Source: Callaeas wilsoni (Eukaryota > Chordata > Aves > Passeriformes > Callaeidae). Taken from it: 64,000 nt of DNA. Location: assembly GCA_013398955.1 (NCBI GenBank), contig VWPU01012691.1, positions 248,001 through 312,000 of the forward strand, read 5' to 3'. Positions 50,884 to 64,000 of this stretch are shown here, in pieces. The notes under the pieces were generated by a model. It ran no database searches. It worked only from the letters and a program-made list of their open reading frames with translations, and was not told where the DNA came from. Each line of letters begins with the position of its first letter. The stretch's first letter is position 1. A program made the position numbers and the translations under genes.

Positions 50884-50960
50884 CAGTGTTCAGGGACAGG
50901 CTGGATGGGGCTTGGAGCAACCTGGCCTGGTGACAGATGTCCCTGCCTACGGCTGGAACC
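50884..50960 (+). mobile_element. CR1 fragment without its 3' tail
   Basis: Reads 'cagtgttcagggacaggctg', 'gatggggcttggagcaacct' and 'ggtgacagatgtccctgcct', the middle of the CR1 3' region. The usual terminal tail is missing or decayed after about 50960. Confidence 0.88.
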
Positions 50961-53900
50961 ATCGTTCATTATCTGTGTTAGAAGGGAGAATAAGACAATT
51001 TAGGGATTCCTCTTTTGGTTGTCTGTGACTGTGACACTTCTGCTGAAAGCTGCTGGACTAATCTGACTGTCCTTAAAAAGAAATCGATAAATTACCAATA
51101 CTGTGTCCCCTAAAACAATATTTTCTCTGCAAAACACCTCAGAAAAAACCCCACAGTACTAAAGAAACCAGTTAAATACTGGCAGCAAAGGAATTTTCTG
51201 TTTAGCTGCTCAAACGAACAGATTTCCAAGTAACTTAAATCACAGTCTCTATTTGTACAAGTACTTATGCTGAGTTTGAAGGGGCCTTTAATCTAGCAGA
51301 CAGAGGCAGGAAAAGGTCTAGTAATTGCATACTGAAATCAAAAAGTTCAAACTAGCAATAAAGCAGAACTCATTTATTTTTTAACTGTATAATGAGATAT
51401 GTTACTGGGGCAAATTACTAAGCGTTATTGTAGTCCTTAAATCAAGATCAGATGTGCTTATAAAACATACATCTTATTTTAACAACACATAGCTGGGCTT
51501 CAGGCAGAAATCCCTGGATGAAGTATGGCCTGTGTTATGCAGGAACTCAGACTAGGCAGAGCTTGAACTAGTTAATCATAATCGCCTCCTATGGTTTTAA
51601 AATCCACAAACCTATTAATTTCAAGCAATAGGTAAGATATGCTCATGTAAAATTGAATTTCGTAAGAGTCTTCAATGGGACAAAAAGAATAATAAAGACT
51701 CAACTAACCACAGAAGAATTACACATCAGATGAGATGTCCTTTAAAATGCGAGTGGTTAAACATCTTCTTAGCAGTTGCTTCTCCGTCCAAGAGAGAGAA
51801 TTAAACTTTTCATAGGAGCAGGCTCATGCCAGTTGTCTAATAGACACTTAGGAAATTAGATTAGAAAGAGACTTTAAAGCAATGAGCTTTGCTAGCCCTT
51901 GAGTTCTGAAGAAGTCCGTCAGCAACCAACTTCAGCACTGGCTCATGATGGGAGAACAGTGGCTTGTGATATATATGATGGAGAAAAATCACATGAAAAG
52001 AACAGGAAGCCTGGATAGTAATCTATGTCTATTTTAATGTGACCTCTACCTTGGAGAAGAGGGAATTATGCAGGAAATACAGAGACACTGCCATTACCAA
52101 TGTAAAAAGCTCTTACCAATGTATCAGCTGGGATAAGTTGTGCTCGGAAAGACCAAAATCATCAAATGTTGCTGCTATCAGGCACCCTACAGTCTGGTCC
52201 ATTTCTATATGTGTAGTATTTTCTGTCAGCATCAGTAGACTGCATTTTGGAGTGTGGATGCACTGTGAAATCACTATGCATTATATTCATGGTTTTGGAT
52301 ACAGTACTTTTGAATTTCGTGACTTTTATGCTGCAGAATACTCAAGAATGACACTTTTCTGTAATGGAAATGGGAAAGCAAAAAGAGGTCTTTTTCACTG
52401 CACGCCTTTGGTCTTAAAAACATGTATGTGCAGGAGGGGGAAGACTGCATCTGTCACTGCAGCCAAGTCTTTCTGGTGAGAACTGGGATGCAAAGACAGC
52501 GCTTCATTTCCTGTTAATATCAGTGGATTTTCCAACCATGCAGGAACTTGGCACTTTGCTTTTCACAGTAACCAGGACTGCACTAGGAAGACAGCAATTA
52601 TATTAACTTCATTTTTAATATTTGATTTCTTACAAATCACAGAGCAGCCAAAAATGAAATCCTACGTCGGTACTTTTTTTCCCTGCAATTTCTGCCAGAA
52701 ATGTTTATTTTTTGTGTCTCACCCAAACTGATCCACATTCTTCCTACTGAGTTCAGTACAATTGGTAACAAGCTTACACAAGGAGAAGTAGGCAGCATAC
52801 AGGACTTTTGGGAGCAGCAAATGCTGAACCTTTCTTACCATTTCCTTTTCATAAGCAACAATTCAGTTCTGTTTGAGCAGATGAGAAGTTTTACCAGTTT
52901 TGTTCATCGCAAACCCTACACAAGAATCACGACTTTGCCACTTTGCTAATTTTGCTCATTTCCAGCATCTGGTTCTGGTCATGCAGATGTGAGCTGTAGG
53001 TCTAAATTGAGATGAGTCAGATACATTTGCTCCAAAATTCCCTAGGCAGAGATGAAAATTTCAGTTCTAACCAACACATTTGTAACTAGATCCTGCAAAG
53101 TGTCAAGCCAGGATCCATGTATCCATCCAGGATACATATCTTTGGAATTATAAGTGCCATGGAAGCTAATGGGAACTAGCTGTCAAAATGCCTCATGCGT
53201 TTGGGCTGTATGAAAGTATAGTTTTCAAGTTATTGGGTTCTCATTGACTGTGAAAGATTGTATTTTTCTCTTTAAAGCTGGGCAAATGGTTGCATTCTTT
53301 GCCCTAGATGAGTATTTCGCCTGTCCATGGCTTTTAATTGCTTTTGAATTGCTCCCTGACAGTTATCACTACCCTTAAGTCAAATATGGGTTGAAAAATA
53401 TTTATAAAGAACTCAATCCATCATCAGAAAGACAGTTTCTAAAGGTAAGTCCACATGGCTTGCTGTGATACAGACCTAATAACTGGCTTTTCAACCTGCA
53501 ATAAATATTCTTTTCCCTGTCCTCTTCTGATTGCTCCATAATTAACACTAGGGAGACACCAGATTTAACTATCTGACAGATATTTATTTAAAATGCCTTC
53601 TGCTGAATATATTAACATTTATGTATCTACTTTTTTTAAGCAGCTTTGAGTTTTGCAATAAAATCAGATCCAGAGTTTGGTTATGTTAATAGCCTTGCAT
53701 GGTGGTATAGATCAATTTGGAAAAAGCAATGAATCAGTCATCTGCAATATAATTGTATGTGTTTACACTGTGGAAATGTTTTTAGCATAAAAACACAATA
53801 GAAACATATGAGTCACATCAATATCACTTAAGCTGGATAAATTGTGAGTGGAAGTTTGCCGGAAAGGAGGATTTAATGCTCTCCACATACATGTACTGAT

Positions 53901-54110
53901 GGCATCCATTTATGCATTAACCTGGTCCTTCTCCTGAGACTCTGCAGAAAGGCAGGACTGAAAAGAGCTGCTACCTATGGCACTCTCTGGCTAGTGAATG
54001 CAGCTGTGCCGCTCAAAAAGAAGGCCTAAGTGCATGAAGTTAGTTTTGTTGATGACTCTTTTGTTAGAAAAGTCTTTGTGTCCATTCTTTGTGCAGATAT
54101 GATAGACCCA
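50961..54110. other. Single-copy AT-rich DNA, nothing recognised
   Basis: The 146-codon frame at 52039-52479 has no recognisable domain and lacks convincing splice or start context. No repeat is named. Confidence 0.5.
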
Positions 54111-54149
54111 AAGAATCGCAGAACATCCTGAGATCCACATGGATTATAT
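54111..54149 (-). mobile_element. Tiny CR1 3'-terminal remnant
   Basis: AAGAATCGCAGAACATCCTG followed by 'agatccacatggattat' fits the first about 45 bases of a CR1 3' terminus read in reverse. The usual 'ttggaaggga' is deleted from the middle. It is short, so chance resemblance is possible. Confidence 0.5.
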
Positions 54150-55761
54150 ACATGAAGATGCATCTGGAATAGAAGAATCTATTATAGATATGTTCTAATA
54201 TTATTATCACACATAATCTGGGCAGTTTTGTATCAAACCTTAAGGTCTCTGATTAAGATCTGCTATTTATAGTTCAAATTGTCCTAGAGAAGAATCGAGT
54301 GTGACACGTAATGCATCGTTTTGAGAGGGTTTTATTTTGTTTGGGTTTTGTTTTCAGCGTATATACTGGGGTCTGACAAGATGAACACTGTTTTCAAAAA
54401 TAGCCAAGTTGCAGATGGAGGAAATGATTTGTTTGTGGTATTTTATATCAAAGAAGTGTCACAGATAGATGAGTTTTACTCAAATATTAGAGTTTGCACC
54501 CAGTTCTCTGATTTAGCTGGGTAATAAGTATATACTCAGGCAGCAAGACAGCTTGCTGTTGGCTACATGTATCATGCTCAAAAGTACAGAGGAATCCCAA
54601 CAAAGCCACTTGTAATTTGCACTCCCTAAACTGGATACAGATCCACCTTTTTTTCCAACAGTAGCCTAGAATAACAAAGGTTTTGGGAAAAATGCCTGGT
54701 TTTGGTTGAACGTTTCTTCTTGCTGGCTACCTGCCACCACAAACACAGAGGGGATATAATAACAGTCATTTGGAGTTCTGTAAACCTTGTCATCTGAGGA
54801 CCTCAGAACGCTTTCCAAGTGTTAATTAAATCCTCACAACATCCATGTAGTCATGCATAGCAGATTCCAGGTTGCCGGGCTCTCCCTGTGACCACAGTGG
54901 CTCACTGACTCTGCTGCCCTGGGAGGCTTCAGACCCTTCTGCACCACAGGCACGAGCTCCATCTCAGCCACTGCTCTGCCAGCCCAGGCTCTGGCACTGT
55001 GGTTTCCACCTAACTCCTTCGAAACAAAATGAGAGGAATTTTTCAGAGAAGTTGAACCCCAAGACTGTAATTGCAGTAGAGTTTTAAAACATGTTAACTT
55101 GTTTTTTGAGGATAATGTTTTATTAGCAGCTTCAGACACAGCAGCTTAAAAAAACACTCAGGTCAGTACAGAGAGAATCATTCCTTAGCGCTGAAAAAGC
55201 ACACAATACCTCCCTATGTTGCTGACTCCAAGCAATAAAAAATCATGAGTTCACTCCAGAAAGTTCTTTTAATCGTCTTTTTGTCTGCAGGCTTTTTGCT
55301 CCCTTCCCAGATCTTGAGATATTACAGTTTTAAAGTTTCTTGAGGTGAGAAAAGATTTTTCCCACAACCATAAAGAAATGAAAACAGATATTCTTTTCAA
55401 GTCACTGGAGTCATTAAGCTGGAAAAAAGAAAAATCAAATATTGCAAGACCTGATATAAAACCATGAGAGTTAGCAGAGTTGTTTGTTTACCTCTTTAAC
55501 ACAACATTATTTTCTCTTGTCAGTTCTGAAAAGACACTCAGGCTCAAACCCTGTGCAGAAAGAGCTCTTTCTCTCTTATTGCACTCTAATAAGCATCTTG
55601 CAATGTGTCTTCGAATTTACCTGTGATCATGTCAAACAAAATTCCATCTGAATGCTGGTTTCAATTCTTCCCCCCCTCCTGTGCATATTTCTTTAGTTTA
55701 CTGAGTGTGTGTAAATAAGGCCTGCACCATGCCCTGTGGAGAGACAGGAGTGTCCAGAGCA
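54150..55761. other. Single-copy DNA, nothing recognised
   Basis: Opposite-strand frames at 54834-55139 overlap each other and show no domain. 54880-55020 is higher in GC. Confidence 0.5.
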
Positions 55762-55825
55762 GGGAAGCTGCAACCAGAGGTTCTCTACGGTCCCTTCCAA
55801 CCCCAGCTACTCTGTGATTCCGTGG
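55762..55825 (+). mobile_element. CR1 3'-terminal remnant
   Basis: Ends with 'tacggtcccttccaacccca' and 'ctactctgtgattccgtgg', the standard CR1 3' terminus. Only about 60 bases are recognisable. Confidence 0.85.
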
Positions 55826-58800
55826 CTGCAGCACACCCAGAGCTGTGCCTTGACACCTCCTGTCAGGGCAGTTTGTGTTCTCAGTTCTGCTCATCCCATG
55901 CTCACATCCCAGTAAGTCACCTGTGGAGCCAAGTATCACACGCAGATAACACTAAATATTCTCCAGGCAGCCTTCTAGAAGTGTTTCTTTACCCTGAAAT
56001 ATCAGTGTACACTGTTTTCTATCACTAATGGTGCACTCTGGAAGACCAGTCTGTCTGCCTTGTGACCACAGAGGAAATTGCACAACGTTCTCCTACTGTA
56101 TAGTAGAGAATACAAGAAGCAGCTTTAACATGGATCATTTGGATGCCATAACAGCCCCAAAGCAGTGGCCTGGAGCTGATTTGCCCTGCCAAGAAATTTC
56201 TTCAGGCTGTATTGCACATGGAAATCCTAATGATATTTCTTCTGTGCGCAGCAGAAATCTGTGCAAACCGAAGGGGGTCTGAAATAGTTCTCTATTCCAC
56301 TTTATAACTCAACACAAACTAAATAACAAACTACATTTCCAGAAATTGCTTTCTCTGACATTGTTATGATGAGTAAGCTTCAACAGTGTCACATACAGCA
56401 CCTTTCTAGGTTTATAATTAGTCATAAACCACTAAAATATGTATTGCCTAGAAGCAAATATTACTTTCTTTGTATTATCCCTTGGTGATTGGCATGAAAG
56501 TTATGAAAGTCTCACTAAACAACAAAATATAACACCTAAACATCCTGATTTTCTTCTAAGGGCTAATATAATTTTCAGTTCATGGCATTGTATTTTTCAT
56601 GATGGCAAGGTCTTCCAAACTCTCTTAGATAAAGTTGCAGAAAATTTTAGTTGTGATTTTTTTCCCAGAGAAGTTTTATCTGGAAAACTCCAGTTCCATA
56701 CATCTGTTACACCACATTTGACATAGTATCTGAGATACTATGCAGCCCCAAATGCAGTAATAACACTAACTTTTTCTGTATGTTTGGTGTTCAGCCCCCC
56801 TCAGAATTACAGGTCTATGCAGTAGAATGCTTTTGCAGCGTGCGTGTACAGAAAACATGATTTATAAGATATATTTGTTATTGGGGCAAGTTCAAAGAAA
56901 CATACAATGTTTCTTTCTCCTGAGGGATTGTGATTCAGATATTAAACAGCAATGAACCTTCATCTAATTGATGCATCCCCCAGCTGTAGCTTTTCAGACT
57001 TACTCCATCATTAGTAATCACAGTTTTTCTTGTAGCACCTTCTGTTGGCCGCTACCTTTTAAATAATGATCCTCAAAAAAGCTAAACATCTCCTAATTTC
57101 TTCTCCTAAGGCAGCTCCAGATGTGCTTTCCTTCATGCTTTTTCCTTACCCAGCTTATGACAGGCCAAGTGGCAAATCCTGCTTTTCCCTGTCACTCTGC
57201 AGTGCTCTGACCTCACCCTTCCTATTTGTTTCTCCTTCTGAACAGTCTTAAGGAGCTCCAAAGCCCAGCCACTGAAGACAACACCTACACTATCTCCCAT
57301 ATCGTTATTCTTTAGGAATTATTTACTGGAAACACATCACACTCATCTAGGTACTTACAAACGTCAGCATAAATTCACCAAGCAGAAACTGTGTCAAAAC
57401 AACCTAGATGTCACCCACCAGAATGGGAAGGTTTGGGGACAAAGGGGAAGCAGTTGAAAGCAGATCTTTTGACTTTTTGTACTGTTTTATTGCTTTATGT
57501 GATGTTCTCACAAGGAAAATTAGGAGAGGGAAGGGGGAAAGTCGTTTAAGTTATTCATCAGCAGCAACTTGTTATCAAATTAGAGCAAGAGAACAAACAG
57601 GATTTCCAGGGAGTTCTGCTCTGTTTTAGATTGTATTGGGAGTCCCCACTAAAACCTCAGCGTAGGAGTAAAGGCTGTCCACTAAATGCACAGATGACAC
57701 AACTCCCAGAGGGACAGAAACTACTCCGAAGGACAATATAATACCTGCAAAAATCTCAGTTGCAATTCTCTGGCTGTTCTTCTGGAAAGATCCCAAAGAG
57801 TAATGATGGCAATGTATGATTTTTTTTCAGGTTTATTTAACCTAAATCCAAGAATTCTAAGAGGATATGGGAAGCTTTAAAGATTTGAAAGGCTATTAGA
57901 GACAGAAGCTGATGCAGTGGACAGAACAAGGCATCCCAGGCTGACAATATTATGGCCCAGATCCAAAAGGTAGTCAGGAATCTCACACCACTGACAGGCT
58001 GGTGACCCTCTGTAAGTCTAGGTCAGTACTAGGAACTTGTTTAAGTCTCTTCTGTTCATTATGGCATCTGAACCGCATCACTGGCCTTTGCTCCATTTCC
58101 TGTTCCTAGAGTAAAAACAGACAATTTGTCTTCTGCTAACCTATCACACGAGTGTGCAGGCTGGAATCACCGTGCTCGAAACAATGGATCTAGTAAATAG
58201 TCTATAAACCAATATATAGGTCTCTTGACAACATTACACCACTTTTCAACTTTGATCATAATTTAAAAGGTGGCACTTATGTGTATCGTGACTGCTCTCC
58301 TTTCAAAGTCTTGTTTCTCGTGAAAAAGATGTCTTTGAAGCTAACAGCCATCAGGGTATTGCATTAATGCTATATTGACTCAGCCTTCATCCTTCCAAGG
58401 TGTATAAATTGAGTTGCATGCAGGCAGATATATGACGAGACCTTCCAAAGGAGATATCTGTGTGCTCATTATCATCACTATTACTCCATGTCTCCCAGAA
58501 AGGCATCATTGTGGGACATAGTAAAGCACAGAAATGAGGGACTTGGGAGAACAGACTGATGTTCCTGTCGTGACCTTGGACGTGTAATTTTCCCTTCCTG
58601 TGCCTCAGTTTCTGATTTTATAAATTAAGATAATGATACTTTGCAGACTGCATTAATATCTGCAGATGAAAAGCATTACCTGAGAGACAGCTATTGCTAT
58701 TACCTTTATAGGTGTTTTATTTGGGAAAAATATTTTCCACCCCCAACTGCCAAGAGCTTGCAGCTTCAAACAGGAAGAAGAAAGCTTTATCCTCTTTCTA

Positions 58801-59794
58801 GAGAAGCAGAGACACACAAATCAAGCACAATTCCTTTAGTCACAATGGAAATTTGTAGCTGTATTGAGGATCCAATTCACAAGTCGGTGTTTTAAGCATA
58901 GGCTTTTTCAGGTGTTCTCCCTGGACATTAAAGATTTAGTGGGAGTTTTCATGAGAGTGGATTTGTGCCAATATCCATGGCTAGAAATTTTCCCTTCCTC
59001 TCAAATTATGCAGAAAACTGTTTGCTGATCGTTTGCTGGCCTGCCTGACACCCCAGAGGTGACCACAGAGGAGTAAAGCTGCACGAGTTGTAAATTATAC
59101 AGACTCTTTCATCCTTTGAAACAACAATCAGAATCTTACCCATCTTTGCCAACCATTTATTTGAATGGAAAGTGCACAAGAAAGAAAATCACTACCTGCT
59201 GCAAGGTACCGGGAGTTTTGAAAAGCCCCAGGGACAAAGAATAGCCATTCAGATGAGAGGGAAGATCAAATTTTGAAACTGGGTCAATAGATTGGGGTAT
59301 AAATCATTCCTGATTTGCACAAAAGCTTCTTTTCATTGTCACCCTGACCAAGGGGCAAATCTGGCACAGTGTAGTAACTGTACATTTAACTGCTGTTATA
59401 ACCACATTACACACCTTTCCTCTTGGTTGCTCTTTCACCTCACCACCTTTTTCTCCCTACATCCTTTGTTTCTGAACTTCTTTTCCTCCAAATTTCATTC
59501 CCTGGTGCTGTTCTCCGTTTGAAACGTAGTGGGCCAAGCCCTGTTCTGTTCACCAGAATAAACAATGTCTGAATAATATCATTGTTACAGAAGTATCAAT
59601 ATAGCTCCTTCACTTCCACAGATTAAGCTAAGACTGGGGGGCTCAGATTTCTGACTCACTCCTTCAGGCTGTAGATGCGTGTGAATACCAACAGACTGAA
59701 CATAATCATGTGCTTGATTTGCATGGAAGGTTACATTATCTTTGAAGGCTTAGGTCTTGGGAGTCATGTAAATATAGCAGGTAACTGGATCTCA
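55826..59794. other. Single-copy DNA, nothing recognised
   Basis: A perfect 9-bp inverted repeat, CATAGTATC-TGA-GATACTATG, lies at 56722-56742. Frames at 56439-56726 and 58641-58895 show no domain. No interspersed repeat is recognised. Confidence 0.5.
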
Positions 59795-60532
59795 GCCAGG
59801 AACTCCAGCTGGGCACCAGTACAGCCTGGGAGCTGACCCGGGGGTCCTGGTGGCAACAAGCTGTTAGGAGCCCTTGTGGCCAAGAAGACCAATGGGATTC
59901 TGAGGTACAATAGAAAAAGCATTGCCAGCAGGTCCAGGGGGGTGATCCTGCCCCTCTACACAGCCCTGGGGAGGCACATCTGGAGTGCTGTGTGCAGTCC
60001 TGGGCTCCTCAGGACAAGAGAGGCATGGAGTTCCTGGAACATGTCCAGTGGAGAGTGGATGATGATGAAGGGACTGGAGCATCTCTGATAAGGAAGGGCT
60101 GAGGGAGCTGGGACTGCTCAGAAGAGGCAGCTGAGAGGGGACCTCATCCATCTCTATCAATGGATGCAGTGAGGTGTCAAAGGATGGATCCAGGCTCTGC
60201 TTAGTGGTGCTGAGCAATCAGACAAGATGAAAAGGGAAGAATCCGATGCCCAGGAAGAAACTGATGCCCAGGAAGTTCCACCTGAACATGAGGAAGACCT
60301 TCTGTCCTGTGCCGTGACCAAGCACTGGAACAGATTGTCCAGAGAGGGTGTGGAGTCTCCCTTGCTGGAGACACTCCAGAGCTGTCTGGATGCAATCCTG
60401 TGCCGTGTGCTCTGGGATAAGCTTGCATGGGCAAGGAGGTTGGACCACATGAGCAACTGTGGTCCTTTCCCACCTGACCCATTCTGTGGTCCCTTCCAAC
60501 CTGACCCATTCTGCGGTTCTGTGATTCTGTAA
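59795..60532 (+). mobile_element. CR1 retrotransposon, longest copy (end of ORF2 plus 3' UTR)
   Basis: About 740 bases of plus-strand CR1. The 5' part corresponds to the end of the reverse-transcriptase ORF2: 'gagctgacccgggggtcctg', 'gtggccaagaagaccaatgg', 'agcattgccagcaggtccag', 'gtgatcctgcccctctacac' and 'aggcacatctggagtgctgt'. The 3' UTR follows: 'ggaagttccacctgaacatg', 'gtgaccaagcactggaacag', 'gttggaccacatgagcaa' and a terminal ATTCTGCGGTTCTGTGATTCTG. It is broken by stops and small deletions, so it is inactive. It carries two internal duplications: GATGCCCAGGAAG at 60245 and 60263, and a 27-base unit at 60461 and 60488. The frames over 59864-60626 on both strands are repeat by-products. 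It belongs to a different CR1 subtype from the copies at 18551 and 33973. Confidence 0.96.
60461..60514 (+). repeat. 27-bp tandem duplication inside the CR1 3' terminus
   Basis: 60461-60487 and 60488-60514 match at 24 of 27 positions. Each contains 'cctgacccattctg'. The duplication covers the conserved 3' end that CR1 reverse transcriptase is thought to recognise. Confidence 0.92.
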
Positions 60533-63500
60533 AGAGATCTAGAGAGCTGAGAGAAGGAAGTCTAGATGAAATATCCTTCTTCTTGGGACAGGTGGAACTA
60601 GTTTTCAGGCAAGCTGACTGAAACACATATTCTCATTTTATTGTTAAAAGCTGTATGGACATCCAGTATAAATATAAGTAATGTCCTTTAGGTCCTTTAA
60701 ATAAATAAAACATAATAATAATAAAACAAAACCCACTTGTTTTGGCATAGCTACAAAATGAACAGGAAGAAGTGAAGAGTATTTACAGGCTTTTAATAAC
60801 ACAATGTTGCAATTTAGGTTTCCTTTACAAAATAGTGCCCAGTATCTACTATCTCATGATAAATAGAAGCTGTATCGCATGACACTTGTGAACAATGGGT
60901 GAAATGGATATTAGAAAAATCTCATTTATCTTCTGCTTTATTCCATGATAGAGGTCCTTGTCACCATGGCTATTATGTGACTAGCCCTAGAAAGGCCGCC
61001 TCATTAGTTTTCTTTATCAAGATAGCAAGGTCTCCTTTAAAGGGACAGCACTTAGATTTTAGATTCAAATAGAAAATGGATTTCATTGTGTGAACGTTCC
61101 TATCTCTGTTTTCACTGCTTAAATACATAGGTTATTTCCACAGCTGTCAAACAGATGAAATTAACGCTCCTGTGATGAGAAAGGTGTTCCTGGAACAGAA
61201 ATAGAAAAAATGGAATTTTATGAGCAGTTTGCTTGTATTTGTCTCATGCATTTCTTTAGAGCATGTGGCATTTATTAGTTAAAAAAAACACACACAAAGG
61301 GGAAAAAAAAATGAAAGCAACTTTCTGTATATTCTGTAAATCTATTTTCCCTTTTGTCTTTTCCACTCACAAATACATCTTCCTCTTGTCTGACAACCAC
61401 TTTGAAAATTTTCTTCTATTGCCACCAAAGCAACCGTGTGAGTGTCAACAAATCAGTAATGATTTAGAATATGTCAAAGGGAATTCAACATTTTTGTCTC
61501 TTGTCAAAAATCTTAATGACAGGTAGATAAAGCTGGACAACACCATCTCTATTGGCTTTCTCTGAGTTTTGATGGGCATTTTTCATTGAACAAAACAACT
61601 TGCTCCCCTTCTGCAGCAGGCAAGGCAGGGGAAGAGTAGCTGCAAAATCTGATAGTGCTGCATAGTTGTATTAACCATGTCTAGTCCTCTGCCTAATTAA
61701 GAATGTTTTGGATTTAATGATGTAGATCAATGATTACAAAATAATGTTGGTTTTTTTTCTTTGTCCTGAATAATGATATAATAGCAATTAACTCTCAGAA
61801 TACTCTCCTAGCTTTAAATAGGTGACCAAAAGCAGCCTCTCATTTGCTAACTCAGTAGAGAAGAGCCTTAGAGGTAAAAGGACACAGGATCTGTTGATAC
61901 TATTAGCTTACTGTAAAAATTCCAAAGACTTCTTTAACTGCATTTTAAATTAAGATAAAATTTTAAAATGCAAAAAATAATTGCATTAATACAGCGTTAA
62001 GTTTAGGAATTTTAAGGCACAATATCAGGAAATGAAAAAGATAAGTAATAATCCATATCAAATGTGTGTATTCAATGAGTAACCTGAGTGATAAATGTAT
62101 CTGAATACATTGAAAATATCCTCATAATAATGTGCCAACTACATTTGCTAGGAATTGATTAGATATGGGGAGTTTGAAAATCCTATCTGTCTTGTATCTA
62201 CCATTTTGAAAATCAAAAAATTGAAATAACATTGTGGTTTTTCCATGAAGTTGTTGGATGTCCTACTACAAACCTGGGAGTAGTTTATCCGTGTGTAACG
62301 TCCACTTAAGGACTGGAGCAGTCACGTTCCAGATGTTTGCTACAGAAATACCAACAAGAAAATAGAGGGTGGTACTTCAAAGTATTTGCCAATTTAATAT
62401 CAGGGTTAAGAGACACAGAAGACCTCAGAGAAAGAAGATAAAATAGATCACCATGGTGGACAGATAATCATGGACACTGAGCCCCACCTGCTTGGAATCC
62501 CTTGGACAAAGGAGCTGCAGACTCTGATTGAACCACCAGTGCAGAGCTCCTTGTTAAGTTGCTTATGCCTGAAGTGAACTTGTGCTCCTTCAATGCCAGT
62601 TTTGCTACTCGCCTAATATTGGTGATTTTCCTTTTGGATTTTCCTCAGTGCCTAGGAAATAAAGAAATCTGAGATAGGAATGAAAAATGAAGGCTCCCTA
62701 GCACTTCCTTTCTCAGATTAGTCATACCTTTCTACTCAAGCAGATGTTTTCTCTAGGTGATTCTTAAACTGTAGGGCCCTTAAAAGTCACATTCCTATTC
62801 CATTGGAGCACAGTCCACTCTTGAATACATTTTGTGCCAGAAAATGCTCTGTCACATCAGTAACACATTTCACGTTTTTTACTACATTGTGTTGGTCAGC
62901 ATGTCATGAGTAACGGATGCACACGAGCTGAAGAAATCAAGAACTTAAAATCATTTTTAATTCCTAACGGAAATCTGCTGTCAGGGCTCTGAACAGGCCA
63001 AAGCCACAACAGAAGCAAAAGACAAGAGCTAGTTCATGCCTGTAGGAGCTCTAGTCTAAACAGATAAAGCAAAGTGGAGAATAAAAGCTGTGGAGATGGA
63101 ATACAGATGTGGAAAGATCAGGGGAATAGCCTAACAAGTAAAGATGATGACAAAGCTGGGAATAGAATCAGCTCCACAAACTCCCAGCTCAGGGCATAAT
63201 CTAGCAGGTTTGGTGGGTGGCCATACTGGGAACCTATTCAATGTGTTAATCCACGACAAGAAGTTCAAGAATGAGAAAAAAAAATTCTGGGTTTAAAACC
63301 ACTTGTTTGAAATAATAATGCCATTGCATGGGGGGAGGATATTTTAAAAGTCACTGCTACCCAATATTGCATATATTGATCATCTCCATGGTCTGGATGA
63401 CTACCACAGAGACCAGACAGTATAAATACCATAACTACTCAATACATAACAAATCTCTATCTATTTACCTTTCAGAATATTAGATTGATCTCCTCTGAAC

Positions 63501-64000
63501 TTTGGACTTTTAACAATCATAAATATTATTGTTTCCCATTCATAGCAACTGCAGAAATACCAGGGATACTGCTGATGGAAAGACCATGACCTCACTTGTT
63601 ACACCACCTGTGTACTCTTGAGAACCCTATAATTGAAACATTACACGTTGACTCACCTTTTTCTCATGATGTATTGTAACTTCTCAAGGCTAGGGTTTTC
63701 AATCATGGATTTTCAGAGTTATATGAGTGGAACAGATTTTTAATCTATTCTGCTCTGAGACAAGCTGGTTCTTCTCAAGAAAATCTCAGTCTTTCCCAGT
63801 TATTTTTATTTTGTTAAAATGAATGTTCTAAAAAAAGTTCCTTTTTCTCCTATAGTCCAGTTTATTCTTCAATAAAATTTTGCTACAAGGTTTTCTATTA
63901 ACCAGGAAGGATTCAATAGTGTAGATGAGCCATTCAGGACTCCAGCACTGCATACTCTGTTCCCCCCTCCCTCAAAGACCCCTAAACTGATACATAAAGT
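60533..64000. other. Single-copy AT-rich DNA, nothing recognised
   Basis: AT-rich throughout, with short AATA repeats at about 60699-60730. A short CA run and A-runs lie at 61279-61315. No gene, RNA gene or named repeat is seen up to the end of the window. Confidence 0.5.

Noticed and set aside
52039..52479. 146-codon plus-strand frame
   Set aside because: No domain recognised, cysteine and methionine scattered without pattern, and no conserved-looking splice signals.
57020..57060. Possible CTCF-type site in 'gcaccttctgttggccgct'
   Set aside because: Too many differences from the CTCF core on the reverse strand.
60201..60626. Overlapping frames of 93-141 codons on both strands
   Set aside because: They lie almost entirely within the CR1 3' UTR.
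1..64000. CRISPR arrays, bacterial operons, phage or plasmid features
   Set aside because: Composition, repeats and absence of long frames all indicate vertebrate nuclear DNA.

Overview
The window looks like nuclear DNA from a bird: AT-rich, with no operon structure, no ribosome binding sites and no reading frame long enough to be a typical gene. The clearest diagnostic is a set of degraded CR1 retrotransposon 3' ends, the dominant interspersed repeat of bird genomes. They carry the usual landmarks: blocks reading 'gctgccccatccctggaag', 'ccttccaac' and a terminal ATTCTGTGATTCT-type tail. One probable endogenous-retrovirus LTR is also present. A passerine or another neoavian bird is my guess, but the sequence does not settle this.

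I recognise no protein-coding exon. The longest open frames (about 130-160 codons) have no recognisable domain and are scattered on both strands. Several lie in repeats, and one crosses an assembly ambiguity. The window is best read as a gene desert or a very large intron.

Layout. 1-700 is a comparatively CpG-richer segment with a cluster of GATA-type sites and a CCAAT box, a candidate regulatory element. 700-9000 is mostly single-copy DNA holding a folded-back CR1 pair (about 2070-2190), a 79-nt hairpin (2921-2999) and a small CpG/E-box patch near 6760-6840. 9000-18550 has a CR1 tail (8988), a conserved-looking block (11240-11900) and a higher-GC block with plausible splice and poly(A) signals (13010-14860). 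18550-21700 holds three CR1 fragments. 21700-34000 holds a 22-base A tract, an A-rich purine block (25201-25495), a conserved-looking block (27240-27740) and a CR1 (29161). 33973-34625 is a CR1 followed immediately by the probable LTR. 34630-43350 holds a conserved-looking block (37960-38530) and a 96-bp duplication around the only N (41184), very probably an assembly artefact. 43350-64000 holds five more CR1 pieces, including the longest (59795-60532), a conserved-looking block (45600-46090) and two further short hairpins.

No set of genes works together here. Any function is likely cis-regulatory, and the conserved-looking blocks are candidates judged by eye, without alignment. I did not find a convincing new biological system. 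The most useful leads are the hairpins, the GATA cluster, the folded-back CR1, the candidate spliced transcript and the assembly duplication.
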